Below, piece by piece: positions 4,825 through 13,019 of a DNA stretch of 19,452 nt. The stretch comes from Eggerthellales bacterium UBA948 (GTDB lineage Bacteria > Actinomycetota > Coriobacteriia > Coriobacteriales > UBA8131), in NCBI GenBank assembly GCA_002293265.1, contig DBCW01000067.1, positions 14,608-34,059 on the forward strand, in the 5' to 3' direction. Each line of letters begins with the position of its first letter. Within the stretch, counting starts at the first letter, position 1. Position numbers and translations under genes: made by a program. The notes under the pieces were generated by a model. The model saw only the letters and a program-made list of their open reading frames with translations. It was not told the origin of the DNA and did not search any database.

Positions 4825-6597
4825 ATGAAGGTCATTAAGAGTGTTTTGGCAGTAGTGCTGTCTTTAGTTATGGCTACTGCTTTTATTGGATGTCAAAGGC
4901 CTGTTGCAGATGGTGTTGCAGGTGTGGTCAATGGAACTAATATTTCTGAGGCTGATGTTACAGCTTTGATTGAATACTACCGTCTCGACTCGGAGACCGG
5001 TTCGGCAATGGATGATGCCACGTGGGCTACATATGTTTCCAGTGTTGGTATTCCCACCACTTGGTCTGAATTCTTAAAAGGTAAGGGGTATACGTCTGAG
5101 ACATTTACTCCGGAAATCCTTAGAGAGTATGTTGTTCGCAACAACTATGGTGTCTTTATTCTTATGATACAAAAAGCTGCCGAAAAGGGCATTGCCGCAG
5201 ATCAGGCGAATCTAGACACGCAAATGGAATCCATCCGCACCAGCGCAAGTTCTGAAGGAAGCTCTCTTGAAGAGTATGTGCGTGCCAGAGGATTTGCCAA
5301 CGAAGCTACGTATCGTTTGATGCTTGAGGCTTATGAGATCGCACAACCTCTTGCAGAGACCTTGATAGCAGAACCCACTCAAGATGAGATCGATACATAT
5401 ATTCGTACTAACATTGATATGTATACCGGCAAGCGTCTTTCATTGATTGCTTTGCCTGTTGATGAAGAGAACACAGCAGATGCTGCGCGCACTAAACTGA
5501 CTGAAGCCAAGGCAAAGATTGACTCCGGCACATCTTTTGAGGATGTTGCCAAAGAGACCCTCCCTGAAGGATCGCAGTTTATTGAGACCGGTGGAGATTT
5601 AGGCTGGGGTTACGAGAGCTCCATGCCTGATGAGGTTGGTACCGCACTTGAAACTTTGGCACAAAACCAGGTGTCTGACGTGATCGAGGTGCGCACCGAT
5701 TCTGCCGGAACTACCGATGACCCAAGTGATGATGAGGTTACTTCGCTTTATCTGGTCAAGTGGACTGAGTCCTTTGAGCTTCCAAGTGCTGCCGAAGATG
5801 AGGCTGCCGCTGAGGAAGATGCTGCCGAAGATGAGGCTGCAACCGAAGAAGAAGATGTCGCCGAAGATGAGGGCACAACCGAAGACGAAGACACAACTGA
5901 AGAAGATGCCGCAACTGAGGACGATGCGACCACTGAAGATGAGGTTCCAAATGCAGATCTAGACCTCAACACAGTACCGACCAGCCTCAAAGAAGAGCTC
6001 GCCAAGGAAGCAAAAGACGAAAAGATCACCAACGAGCAAGAAACATATTGGACTGCTTTGGCTCAATCCGATGAAATAACTGTAAACCCAATGCCACAAG
6101 GTCTTTCTTACGATGTTGATTTAAGTCTTGCCACTCCGGTGGATGATACAACCGATACCGAAGAACCGGTTGCAGTAGATAGCGAAGAAGATGTTGCTGC
6201 TGCCGAGGCAGAAGGTCTGGTAATTGAAGACACCGTGGAAGGTACCGGTGTTGAAGTTAAAGATGGCGATAGCATCGAGGTCTACTACACCGGAATGCTT
6301 ACTGATGGTACTGAGTTTGATAGCAATGAAGGTACCGGCACTCCATTTAGCCTCATTGCAGGTGAAGGCGGAAGCGTTATTCAGGGTTGGAAAGATGGTC
6401 TTATCGGCATGAAAGTTGGTGGCACACGTCACTTGATCATTCCTCCGTCACTTGGTTATGCAGATTCTGCAAATGGGGACATCCCTGCAAACTCCATACT
6501 TCTATTTGATGTCACATTGGTCTCAGTAAATGGCGACTCAACAGGATATACAGATATTACAGAAGGTATTGATGACGCAGAAACTGTCATAGAGTAA
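4825..6597 (+). CDS. Lipoprotein foldase: PrsA/SurA-like parvulin region fused to an FKBP-type peptidyl-prolyl isomerase
   Basis: The 590-residue protein starts with a lipoprotein signal peptide (hydrophobic 7-22, lipobox AFIGC, lipidated Cys23), so it should sit on the outer face of the membrane. Residues 31-200 resemble the SurA/PrsA N-terminal helical region. Residues 203-313 are a parvulin-like domain (SFEDVAKETLPEGS, GGDLGWGY), followed by an E/D/A/T-rich linker (321-375) and a helical segment (385-415). Residues 465-570 are an FKBP domain with its usual active-site positions: Tyr488, Asp499, Phe508, Trp522, Tyr545 and Phe561. In the parvulin part the catalytic HIL position appears to be serine (LSLIAL, Ser206) and the second histidine is also absent, so isomerase activity probably rests with FKBP. 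Likely role: folding of exported proteins at the membrane-wall interface. A terminator-like hairpin follows, so it appears monocistronic. Confidence 0.9.
   Translation: MKVIKSVLAVVLSLVMATAFIGCQRPVADGVAGVVNGTNISEADVTALIEYYRLDSETGSAMDDATWATYVSSVGIPTTWSEFLKGKGYTSETFTPEILREYVVRNNYGVFILMIQKAAEKGIAADQANLDTQMESIRTSASSEGSSLEEYVRARGFANEATYRLMLEAYEIAQPLAETLIAEPTQDEIDTYIRTNIDMYTGKRLSLIALPVDEENTADAARTKLTEAKAKIDSGTSFEDVAKETLPEGSQFIETGGDLGWGYESSMPDEVGTALETLAQNQVSDVIEVRTDSAGTTDDPSDDEVTSLYLVKWTESFELPSAAEDEAAAEEDAAEDEAATEEEDVAEDEGTTEDEDTTEEDAATEDDATTEDEVPNADLDLNTVPTSLKEELAKEAKDEKITNEQETYWTALAQSDEITVNPMPQGLSYDVDLSLATPVDDTTDTEEPVAVDSEEDVAAAEAEGLVIEDTVEGTGVEVKDGDSIEVYYTGMLTDGTEFDSNEGTGTPFSLIAGEGGSVIQGWKDGLIGMKVGGTRHLIIPPSLGYADSANGDIPANSILLFDVTLVSVNGDSTGYTDITEGIDDAETVIE
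5788..5840 (+). repeat. Direct repeats in the acidic linker of the foldase
   Basis: A 20-base sequence, GCTGCCGAAGATGAGGCTGC, occurs exactly at 5788-5807 and 5821-5840. The core GCCGAAGATGAG occurs a third time at 5860-5871. The wider stretch 5785-5950 is low-complexity and encodes Glu, Asp, Ala and Thr. It is a likely site of length change by slippage and also creates long false frames on both strands. Confidence 0.8.
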
Positions 6598-6621
6598 CAA
6601 ATACACTCTCTTGTATAATGA

Positions 6622-6654
6622 ATGATGCTCATTTCCCAAGGAAGTGAGCATCAT
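6622..6654 (+). terminator. Long hairpin after the foldase gene, probable terminator
   Basis: ATGATGCTCA (6622-6631) and TGAGCATCAT (6645-6654) are perfect, and the stem continues through TTTCC and GGAAG with one G-T pair to a three-base loop, about 15 pairs in all. The following bases (CTGTATT) are only partly T-rich. A TATAAT just before it (6614-6619) leaves open that it is instead a leader hairpin of the ior operon. Confidence 0.6.
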
Positions 6655-6719
6655 CTGTATTCGGCGCTAAATTTGCACGTACATGAGCAACAGCGTCAAA
6701 CAACCAAAGGAAAGAAGAC

Positions 6720-8684
6720 ATGAGCCAAACGTTTTGTATGGGAAACCAGGCGATTGCTTACGGAGCCCTTAGATCAGGTGTTGATGTTGTCTGCGGATAC
6801 CCCGGCACTCCTTCCTCGGAGATACTGCAAACTGTGGCAAATGAGGTTAAGTGTCGACAATTAAAAAACACGTATGTGGAGTGGTCCGTTAACGAAAAAG
6901 CAGCTTTGGAGATCGCAGCCGGCGCATCTTACGGTGGTGCTCGTGCATTGGTAACCATGAAACAGGTTGGCTTAAATGTTGCCTCTGATGCCTTGATGTC
7001 GCTGCCGTATTTGGGTATCAAAGGTGGTCTGGTGCTTGTAGTTGCCGACGACCCCGGTCCAATATCTTCGCAGACCGAACAAGATACTCGTCAATTTGCC
7101 GCTTTTGCCAAGGTGCCGGTATTTGACCCCTCCACACCTGAAGAAGCCTATTTGATGATTCAAGAGGCCTTTGAGTTATCCGAACGCCATACAACACCGG
7201 TGATCGTCAGACCAACCACACGCATCTGTCACGGCAGCGCAGCAATAAACATTTCACTTGCATCAAGCGAAAGCCCGGAAAACAAAACACTTGGCTTTGA
7301 TAGAAGCCGCGACTGGGTTATATTTCCAAAACGCACCTACCTTGGTCATCTTGAGATTTGGCAACGTCTCTCTCAAATTGCTAAAGAATTTGATATAAGC
7401 CAGTTTAATGCCATCAAAGACACACACCAAAGCGCGCCCTCGCATCTTGGTATAGTAGCCGGAGGTATTAGCTACGCCTATCTAAATGATGCCTTGCTTG
7501 GTCTTAAAAACGTTGGTGCCATCAGGCTGCTTAAGATTGGCACACCACACCCTTTCCCGGAAGACCTAGCTTTGCAGTTTATGGAGGGTCTCAGCGAAGT
7601 TTTAATACTTGAAGAACTTGAACCGGTGATCGAAAGAGAACTGCTTATGCTTGTCGGCAAGCATAAGCTGAAGGCCAAGATTCAAGGCAAGCTGACCAAA
7701 CATGCCACCTTAGCCGGTGAGAACTCCATAGCTGAAATAACCAAACAGGTACGAAAGTTCTGCGACCTGGATTTCTTTGATCGAGGATTTGACAAACCTG
7801 TTGCTATTAAGGGCAACCTTGAGGCACATGCTATACCCGAGCTGCCAATGCGCCCTCCGGTGCTGTGCGCAGGATGTCCTCACCGTGCTTCTTTCTATGC
7901 TGTGAAGCGCGCGCTTAAAGGACGCAAGGCGGTGTTTAGCGGCGATATCGGCTGCTACACACTTGGTAATGCTGCGCCGCTAAATATGGTGGACACCTGT
8001 CTTTGTATGGGTGCAGGATTTACGATTCCGCAAGGTCTGGATCGCGTTGAACCGGATGTATTGCACTTTGGCTTTGTGGGAGATTCGACATTTTTTGCCA
8101 GCGGTCTGACCGGAGTTGCAAATGCAGTCTATAATCAATCTAATGTGGTGCTTTGCGTGTTGGATAACTCAACAACAGCGATGACAGGATCTCAGCCTCA
8201 TCCCGGAACCGGTATGCGCATAGGGCTCGACTCAAGCGCCAGAGACGCAGAAAACGCCCTGCGTATTCCGGATATCCTCAAAGCGTTAGGTGTAAAAAAC
8301 GTTGCCGTTGTGGATCCATTTGACGAAGATAGCGCAGTTGACGCTGTAGTCAAGGCTGCCGATGACCCTAAAGTAAGCGCTATCGTCTTTAAGTCACCAT
8401 GTATAACCGTAGTAAAGCCTAAATCTCAGCCGCACATTGACGCCAATATCTGCACAAATTGTAAGCTTTGCGTGCGCGAGATTGGTTGCCCGGCGCTGAT
8501 CGAAGTAAATGGCAAGATTGCCATTGATGATGCACTTTGTTATGGCTGCAACCTTTGCGTAGCGCGATGTCCGTTTGATGCCATCAGAGCCACAAACCAA
8601 CTTTCCGGCATAACTGTAACCGACACCAAGCCAAGCTCGCTAAACTCCCAGGGATCAACGTTGGAGGGAGGCACAGATGACTAG
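6720..8684 (+). CDS. iorA: Indolepyruvate:ferredoxin oxidoreductase, alpha subunit
   Basis: With IorB it oxidatively decarboxylates indolepyruvate and other aryl-pyruvates to aryl-acetyl-CoA, CO2 and reduced ferredoxin. It works in the cytoplasm after transamination of aromatic amino acids and is oxygen-sensitive in known cases. The 654-residue length is normal. The N-terminus (GNQAIAYGALRSGVDVVCGYPGTP) is the pyrimidine-binding domain typical of the family. Thiamine diphosphate motifs are GDIGCY (408-413) and GDSTFF (454-459), followed by the DNSTTAMTG segment. Two 4Fe-4S clusters are indicated near the C-terminus: Cys578, 581, 584 and 590, and Cys607, 610, 613 and 617. The ribosome site AAAGGAAAG lies just before the ATG. 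Its last eight bases overlap iorB, so translation is probably coupled. Confidence 0.96.
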   Translation: MSQTFCMGNQAIAYGALRSGVDVVCGYPGTPSSEILQTVANEVKCRQLKNTYVEWSVNEKAALEIAAGASYGGARALVTMKQVGLNVASDALMSLPYLGIKGGLVLVVADDPGPISSQTEQDTRQFAAFAKVPVFDPSTPEEAYLMIQEAFELSERHTTPVIVRPTTRICHGSAAINISLASSESPENKTLGFDRSRDWVIFPKRTYLGHLEIWQRLSQIAKEFDISQFNAIKDTHQSAPSHLGIVAGGISYAYLNDALLGLKNVGAIRLLKIGTPHPFPEDLALQFMEGLSEVLILEELEPVIERELLMLVGKHKLKAKIQGKLTKHATLAGENSIAEITKQVRKFCDLDFFDRGFDKPVAIKGNLEAHAIPELPMRPPVLCAGCPHRASFYAVKRALKGRKAVFSGDIGCYTLGNAAPLNMVDTCLCMGAGFTIPQGLDRVEPDVLHFGFVGDSTFFASGLTGVANAVYNQSNVVLCVLDNSTTAMTGSQPHPGTGMRIGLDSSARDAENALRIPDILKALGVKNVAVVDPFDEDSAVDAVVKAADDPKVSAIVFKSPCITVVKPKSQPHIDANICTNCKLCVREIGCPALIEVNGKIAIDDALCYGCNLCVARCPFDAIRATNQLSGITVTDTKPSSLNSQGSTLEGGTDD

Positions 8685-9354
8685 AAAAGATCACAAGTTC
8701 TCCTCCGATGTCATGATTGCCGGAGTTGGCGGGCAAGGAACAGTGCTTGCATCAAAGCTATTAGCCGAAGCAGCATTGATCGACGGCAGGCTGGTTCGCA
8801 CCGCCGAGACCATTGGCATGGCACAACGCGGTGGTAGCGTGCTTGGACACGTACGTATGTCATATCAAAACAGCGATGATAGAGGCGAAGGCGTAAGAAC
8901 TCAATACGCAAAAGCTCTATCATCGATTATTATGTCTCCGCTGATTTTGCCGGGTGGAGCTGATCTGCTAATCGGATTTGAACCGGCAGAAACGGTGCGA
9001 GCATTGGAGTATTTGAGCAATGGAGGCTCGGTAGTAACTGCCAGTCGTGTTATAGCACCGGTCTCAGCCTCACTTGGTAAAAACACATATGACGGACGAG
9101 CAGAGATAGATTATTTGATTAACTGTCGTGCAAATGGACGCATTTCCAAACTCGTAATAGTTGATGGAGACGCTGCTTGTGCTAAACTTGGCTCGCTCAA
9201 AGTGCTTAATGTTGTTTTGCTGGGTGCGGCTTTAGCTTTGGGCATTATCAACATCTCAGATCAAGCATTGGAAGAGGCGTTGACCAAACTGGTTAAACCA
9301 AATTATGTTGAGTTAAATAAATGTGCTTTACGGGAAGGAAGAACATGGATATAA
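8677..9354 (+). CDS. iorB: Indolepyruvate:ferredoxin oxidoreductase, beta subunit
   Basis: This is the small partner of IorA (225 residues), a member of the pyruvate/ketoisovalerate oxidoreductase gamma-domain family that completes the CoA-dependent enzyme. The N-terminal stretch VMIAGVGGQGTVLASKLLAE, then RTAETIGMAQRGGSVLGHVR, are the family's usual signatures. The ATG sits inside the end of iorA (ATGACTAG) after an excellent GGAGGGAGG ribosome site. The 3' end overlaps the start of paaK by ten bases. No Fe-S motif is expected and none is seen. Confidence 0.95.
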   Translation: MTRKDHKFSSDVMIAGVGGQGTVLASKLLAEAALIDGRLVRTAETIGMAQRGGSVLGHVRMSYQNSDDRGEGVRTQYAKALSSIIMSPLILPGGADLLIGFEPAETVRALEYLSNGGSVVTASRVIAPVSASLGKNTYDGRAEIDYLINCRANGRISKLVIVDGDAACAKLGSLKVLNVVLLGAALALGIINISDQALEEALTKLVKPNYVELNKCALREGRTWI

Positions 9355-10580
9355 GGCAACAATCAGCAGAACAAGCAATAGCACTATTATCTGGAATTAA
9401 AGAGCGTAGTCCCTTTTATGCAAAGAAATATGCTGATGTTGACCTAACCGGTATCAAATCCATAGAAGACTTTCAAACCCTGCCTTTTACAGAAAAAGAC
9501 GACCTGCGTGATGCCTACCCACTGGGCCTCAGTGCAGTTGATAGCTCTAGGATAGTTCGCATTCACTCTTCAAGCGGAACCACGGGCACGCCGGTCATCA
9601 TCCCCTACACCGCAAAAGACGTGCAAGACTGGTCGATAATGTTTGCTCGCTGCTACGAAATGGCCGGCATCACGTGCGATGATCGCATACAAATAACACC
9701 CGGTTATGGTCTTTGGACGGCAGGAATAGGTTTTCAACTGGGAGCCGAGCTTCTTGGTGCAATGGCTATCCCTATGGGTCCGGGAAACACCGACAAGCAG
9801 CTGCAATTAATGATGGATCTTGAGGCAACAGTGCTTGGTGCCACGTCTTCATACGCTTTGTTGCTGGCAGAAGAAATAGCCAAGCGTGGCATAGGCGACA
9901 AGATAAAACTGCGCAAAGGTGTCATCGGCTCTGAACGCTGGGGCGAAAAAATGCGCGCACGCATAGCCAACGAGCTGGGTGTAGAGTTGCACGATATTTA
10001 CGGACTTACCGAGATATATGGCCCCGGAATTGGCATCAACTGCGAGGCGCAAAGTGCAATGCATTGCTGGGATGATTATCTATACTTTGAGATCATTGAT
10101 CCGCAGACCGGTAAGGTACTGCCCGATGGCGAGAGCGGTGAGCTTGTCATAACAACTCTGCAAAAAGAAGGCGCACCACTGATCCGCTACCGCACCCATG
10201 ACCTCACAAGAATTGTTGCAGGAGACTGCCCCTGCGGAAGTCCATACACACGTATCGAGACCTTAATAGGCAGAAGTGACGACATGATTAAGGTAAAGGG
10301 AATAAACATATTTCCTGCCCACATAGAAGAAGCCTTAGCTACTGTACCGGGAGCTTCAAGCGAATATCAGGTGATGATAGACCACGTATTTGGCAAAGAC
10401 ATCATGACAATATTTTTTGAGACGGCACTGTCAGACGACGAGCGACCGGCTGTGGAAGAATCACTTAATAAAGCCATCCAACAAAAGCTTTCACTGTCAA
10501 TTGTACCTAAAGCTGTTAATTTAGGTGATCTACCTCGATCTGAAAAGAAAAGTAAGCGGATATTTGATAACAGATACTAG
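9345..10580 (+). CDS. paaK: Phenylacetate-CoA ligase family (aryl-acetate:CoA ligase, AMP-forming)
   Basis: The enzyme activates phenylacetate or a related arylacetate with ATP and CoA to the CoA thioester via an acyl-adenylate. The protein has 411 residues from ATG 9345, which follows GGAAGG at good spacing. An in-frame ATG at 9321 would only add eight residues lying inside iorB. Adenylate-forming motifs are complete: SSSGTTGTP (75-83), DIYGLTE (217-223), YRTHD (281-285), GRSDDMIKVKG (309-319) and the C-terminal PRSEKKSKRIFDNRY (397-411) that carries the catalytic lysine region. GDCPCG (293-298) is the usual cysteine pair. Being downstream of iorAB, its substrate is probably the arylacetate matching their product (phenyl-, indole- or hydroxyphenylacetate); which one cannot be told from sequence. 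Confidence 0.93.
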   Translation: MDIRQQSAEQAIALLSGIKERSPFYAKKYADVDLTGIKSIEDFQTLPFTEKDDLRDAYPLGLSAVDSSRIVRIHSSSGTTGTPVIIPYTAKDVQDWSIMFARCYEMAGITCDDRIQITPGYGLWTAGIGFQLGAELLGAMAIPMGPGNTDKQLQLMMDLEATVLGATSSYALLLAEEIAKRGIGDKIKLRKGVIGSERWGEKMRARIANELGVELHDIYGLTEIYGPGIGINCEAQSAMHCWDDYLYFEIIDPQTGKVLPDGESGELVITTLQKEGAPLIRYRTHDLTRIVAGDCPCGSPYTRIETLIGRSDDMIKVKGINIFPAHIEEALATVPGASSEYQVMIDHVFGKDIMTIFFETALSDDERPAVEESLNKAIQQKLSLSIVPKAVNLGDLPRSEKKSKRIFDNRY

Positions 10581-10587
10581 CCCCACA

Positions 10588-10625
10588 CCGATCACTTCTT
10601 GTTGGAGCGATCGGCTAATACTTTT
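10588..10625 (+). terminator. Probable terminator of the iorA-iorB-paaK operon
   Basis: CCGATC (10588-10593) pairs with GATCGG (10609-10614), with a few further pairs possible inside the 15-base loop, followed by CTAATACTTTT. The imperfect T tract makes it only moderately convincing. Confidence 0.55.
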
Positions 10626-10766
10626 AAGAAGTACCGATTTAAGTATTGAGCTTGGTCATCAAGGATAACTAGCTCTGATGATAAATTTTTCAATATTTAT
10701 GACGTGTTATAGCTTTTATGTTATCTTATTTACCATTATATTGTTGGAGTTAGTGATGGAGGGGAA

Positions 10767-11450
10767 ATGAAAGAAACAAGTTTTAAAGCACTCTTTGCCG
10801 AGCTGATAGGTACCTGCGTATTAACCTTTATGGGTTGCGGCTCTGCCGTCTTTTTGGGAGCCGATGTTTTAGGCGGGCATCTTGCTGTGGCCTTGGCCTT
10901 TGGTCTTTCCATAGTTGCTATGGCATACGTCATTGGCAACATCAGTGGTTGCCATATCAATCCGGCTGTCAGTTTTGGACTTGCTATTGATGGGCGAATT
11001 AGCTGGATAACAATGCTGCTTTACTGGGTCGCACAATGCGTTGGTGCAATTGTGGGTGCAGCTTTATTGTTTTTGCTTGCCGGCTATTTTGAACCCGGCG
11101 ACCAAACAGGAGCTTTGGGATCAAATGGATTTGGCAGTGTTGGTATGATAGGTGCCATAATTACTGAGGTAATCCTGACTTTCATATTTGTCATGGTCAT
11201 ATTAGGTGTAACCGCTGATAAATCAAAGGGCGCTGTTGCCGGTATTGTTATCGGACTCTCCCTTACGTTTGTTCACATTGTTGGCATTCCGCTGACCGGA
11301 ACATCTGTAAACCCGGCTCGTAGCCTTGGCCCGGCCTTGTTTGCCGGCGGCGAGTCTCTTTCGCAGTTATGGGTATTTCTTGTCGCTCCGTTAGCTGGCG
11401 CAGCTCTCGCGGCAATTGTCTATCGCTTGATAAAGGTTAAAGCTGAATAG
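10767..11450 (+). CDS. aqpZ: Aquaporin, MIP family (AqpZ-like water channel)
   Basis: This is an inner-membrane channel of 227 residues with six expected membrane helices. The two half-helix motifs are NPA (65-67) and NPAR (182-185). The selectivity-filter positions match water-specific AqpZ rather than glycerol facilitators: Phe45 in ALAFGL, His170, Thr179 and Arg185. The segment VHIVGIPLTGTSVNPARS is very close to the AqpZ pattern. ATG 10767 follows a strong but close GGAGGGG. A weak promoter is possible (TGTTATAGC near 10705). The gene is monocistronic and converges on the MATE gene with a shared terminator. Water transport is inferred from the filter, not proven. Confidence 0.94.
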   Translation: MKETSFKALFAELIGTCVLTFMGCGSAVFLGADVLGGHLAVALAFGLSIVAMAYVIGNISGCHINPAVSFGLAIDGRISWITMLLYWVAQCVGAIVGAALLFLLAGYFEPGDQTGALGSNGFGSVGMIGAIITEVILTFIFVMVILGVTADKSKGAVAGIVIGLSLTFVHIVGIPLTGTSVNPARSLGPALFAGGESLSQLWVFLVAPLAGAALAAIVYRLIKVKAE

Positions 11451-11470
11451 TATCTGCACACTGTCCGGAT

Positions 11471-11531
11471 AAAAGAGCCCTTTAGATCTGCGAGAGCACA
11501 CTGCTCGTTCAGTCTATTACAGGGCTCTTTT
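11471..11531. terminator. Shared terminator between convergent aquaporin and MATE genes
   Basis: AAAAGAGCCCT (11471-11481) and AGGGCTCTTTT (11521-11531) are perfect 11-base inverted repeats with A and T ends, suited to both directions. An inner hairpin, GAGCA-CAC-TGCTC, sits at 11494-11506. The right arm lies inside the last codons of the MATE gene, whose stop is at 11509-11511. Confidence 0.8.
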
Positions 11532-12978
11532 GCTCTTTGATCTTGCGTCTTAGTTTGCGAATTTCTACCAGCATGAAGATTCCCGAAACGATAACGCTGA
11601 GTATGTCTGCAATCGGCATGGAGTAGTACACGCCGTCCAGAGGAATTAGCGTTTCGCCAAAGTGTCCGATTATCATCGGTAATATATATAGCAGAGGTAT
11701 CAAGAATATTATCTGTCTGGTGAGCGACAAGAACATCGATTTGAGCGGCTGTCCACTGGACTGGAAGTAATTTGCAGCCACTACCTGTATACCCATTACC
11801 GGCATCATAAACAGTTGTACAATAAGCGCCCTGATCGTAAAGTCGCGCAAGTTATCTGCAATTCCAAATAGACCTACTATCTGCGCGGGAATCAGATGTA
11901 CCAATAGCCAGAAAAATACGCCAATGGCCATGATCCAGATTGTTGCCACTTTCAAAGTGATTAAAACACGCGCATAGTTTTTTGAGCCAAAGTTATAGCC
12001 GATAATGGGTTGCGCAGCAGTTGCCACACCCATAATTGGAAATAAAGCAAACATCGCTACACGCTGTACCACTCCGATTGCCGCTAATGCTCCTTGCGCC
12101 GTATATGGACTCATTTCCCCTAAAAGCGCAAGCTGATTGTTGATGATGAGGTTAACGATTGCCGCGGCAACCTGCATAACAAAAGCAGCAGAGCCCAATA
12201 AAATAATCATCTTCATGATGTTGAATTTGATCGGCAGGCAATTAAGCCTGATCTTAAAGGGAGCTTTTTTGGAATACACAAAATACCAAAATACCAAGAT
12301 CGCAGTGATACTTTGACCTAATACTGTTGCTGTTGCAGCCCCCGGGATTCCCCAGCCAAACACCATAACGAATAAGAAATTGAGCGCGATGCTGGTGACT
12401 GTACCGGCAACCATTGTATATAGGGCACGATTTGGATCTCCTGCTGTACGGATAAAATTACTGAATCCCATACCAAAAAAGGTCATGATAAAACCAAAGG
12501 CAATGATACGTACAAATATTCGTGACTCTTCCCAAAACTCCGGTTTAGCTCCGGACAGTAAAAGCACAGGATCTTCAAAGATTAGGACTGCCACCGTGCA
12601 AATGATAGCTGCAATAATTGTCAACGAAAACGCATTGCCAATTATCCGCTCGGCAACACCGTGCTTTCCCTCTCCCAAACGCAAGGCCACCAAGGCATTT
12701 GCTCCTGTACCAATCAGAACCGCTACGGCCATTGCAAATACCATGATCGGCATGGCTACTGTTGTTACAGCCAGTCCGACTTCGCCTTCTGCGTGCCCCA
12801 AAAAAATTGAGTTGATGATGTTATAGAGACCATTTACGACTAAACCAATGATTGCCGGTATAGCAAACTCGACCATCAAGCGTGATATCTTTGCTGTTCC
12901 CAGTCTGTCTACCTGCGCTTGCACTTCGCCTTTTGGACTCTTCTTACTGCTTTCGTTTTGTCGCTTTTCTTGATTCAA
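11509..12978 (-). CDS. MATE family multidrug/Na+ antiporter
   Basis: This is a polytopic inner-membrane exporter of 489 residues, right for the 12-helix MATE family. After a charged tail (1-30) the first helix region, LMVEFAIPAIIGLVVNGLYN, and the following NSIFLGH segment match the MepA/NorM-like N-lobe. The second lobe begins near residue 250 with a similar helix pattern. The start is TTG at 12978 with GGTGGGAAG nine bases upstream; no better start precedes the first helix. It is the last gene of the minus-strand run, 41 bases after birA, and ends within the shared terminator. Substrate is unknown. Confidence 0.9.
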   Translation of the reverse strand: MNQEKRQNESSKKSPKGEVQAQVDRLGTAKISRLMVEFAIPAIIGLVVNGLYNIINSIFLGHAEGEVGLAVTTVAMPIMVFAMAVAVLIGTGANALVALRLGEGKHGVAERIIGNAFSLTIIAAIICTVAVLIFEDPVLLLSGAKPEFWEESRIFVRIIAFGFIMTFFGMGFSNFIRTAGDPNRALYTMVAGTVTSIALNFLFVMVFGWGIPGAATATVLGQSITAILVFWYFVYSKKAPFKIRLNCLPIKFNIMKMIILLGSAAFVMQVAAAIVNLIINNQLALLGEMSPYTAQGALAAIGVVQRVAMFALFPIMGVATAAQPIIGYNFGSKNYARVLITLKVATIWIMAIGVFFWLLVHLIPAQIVGLFGIADNLRDFTIRALIVQLFMMPVMGIQVVAANYFQSSGQPLKSMFLSLTRQIIFLIPLLYILPMIIGHFGETLIPLDGVYYSMPIADILSVIVSGIFMLVEIRKLRRKIKEQKSPVID

Positions 12979-13019
12979 GTTTGTCTTCCCACCTAGTTTT
13001 ATCTGTTTCCAGTTTACCC

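Noticed and set aside
5748..6032. Ser-rich and Lys-rich frames opposite or within the foldase linker
   Set aside because: They are by-products of the low-complexity acidic repeat; the FKBP and parvulin domains fix the real frame.
6598..6719. T-box or other aromatic amino acid riboswitch before iorA
   Set aside because: The region is about 120 bases, has a single simple hairpin and lacks the T-box TGGNACCGCG sequence.
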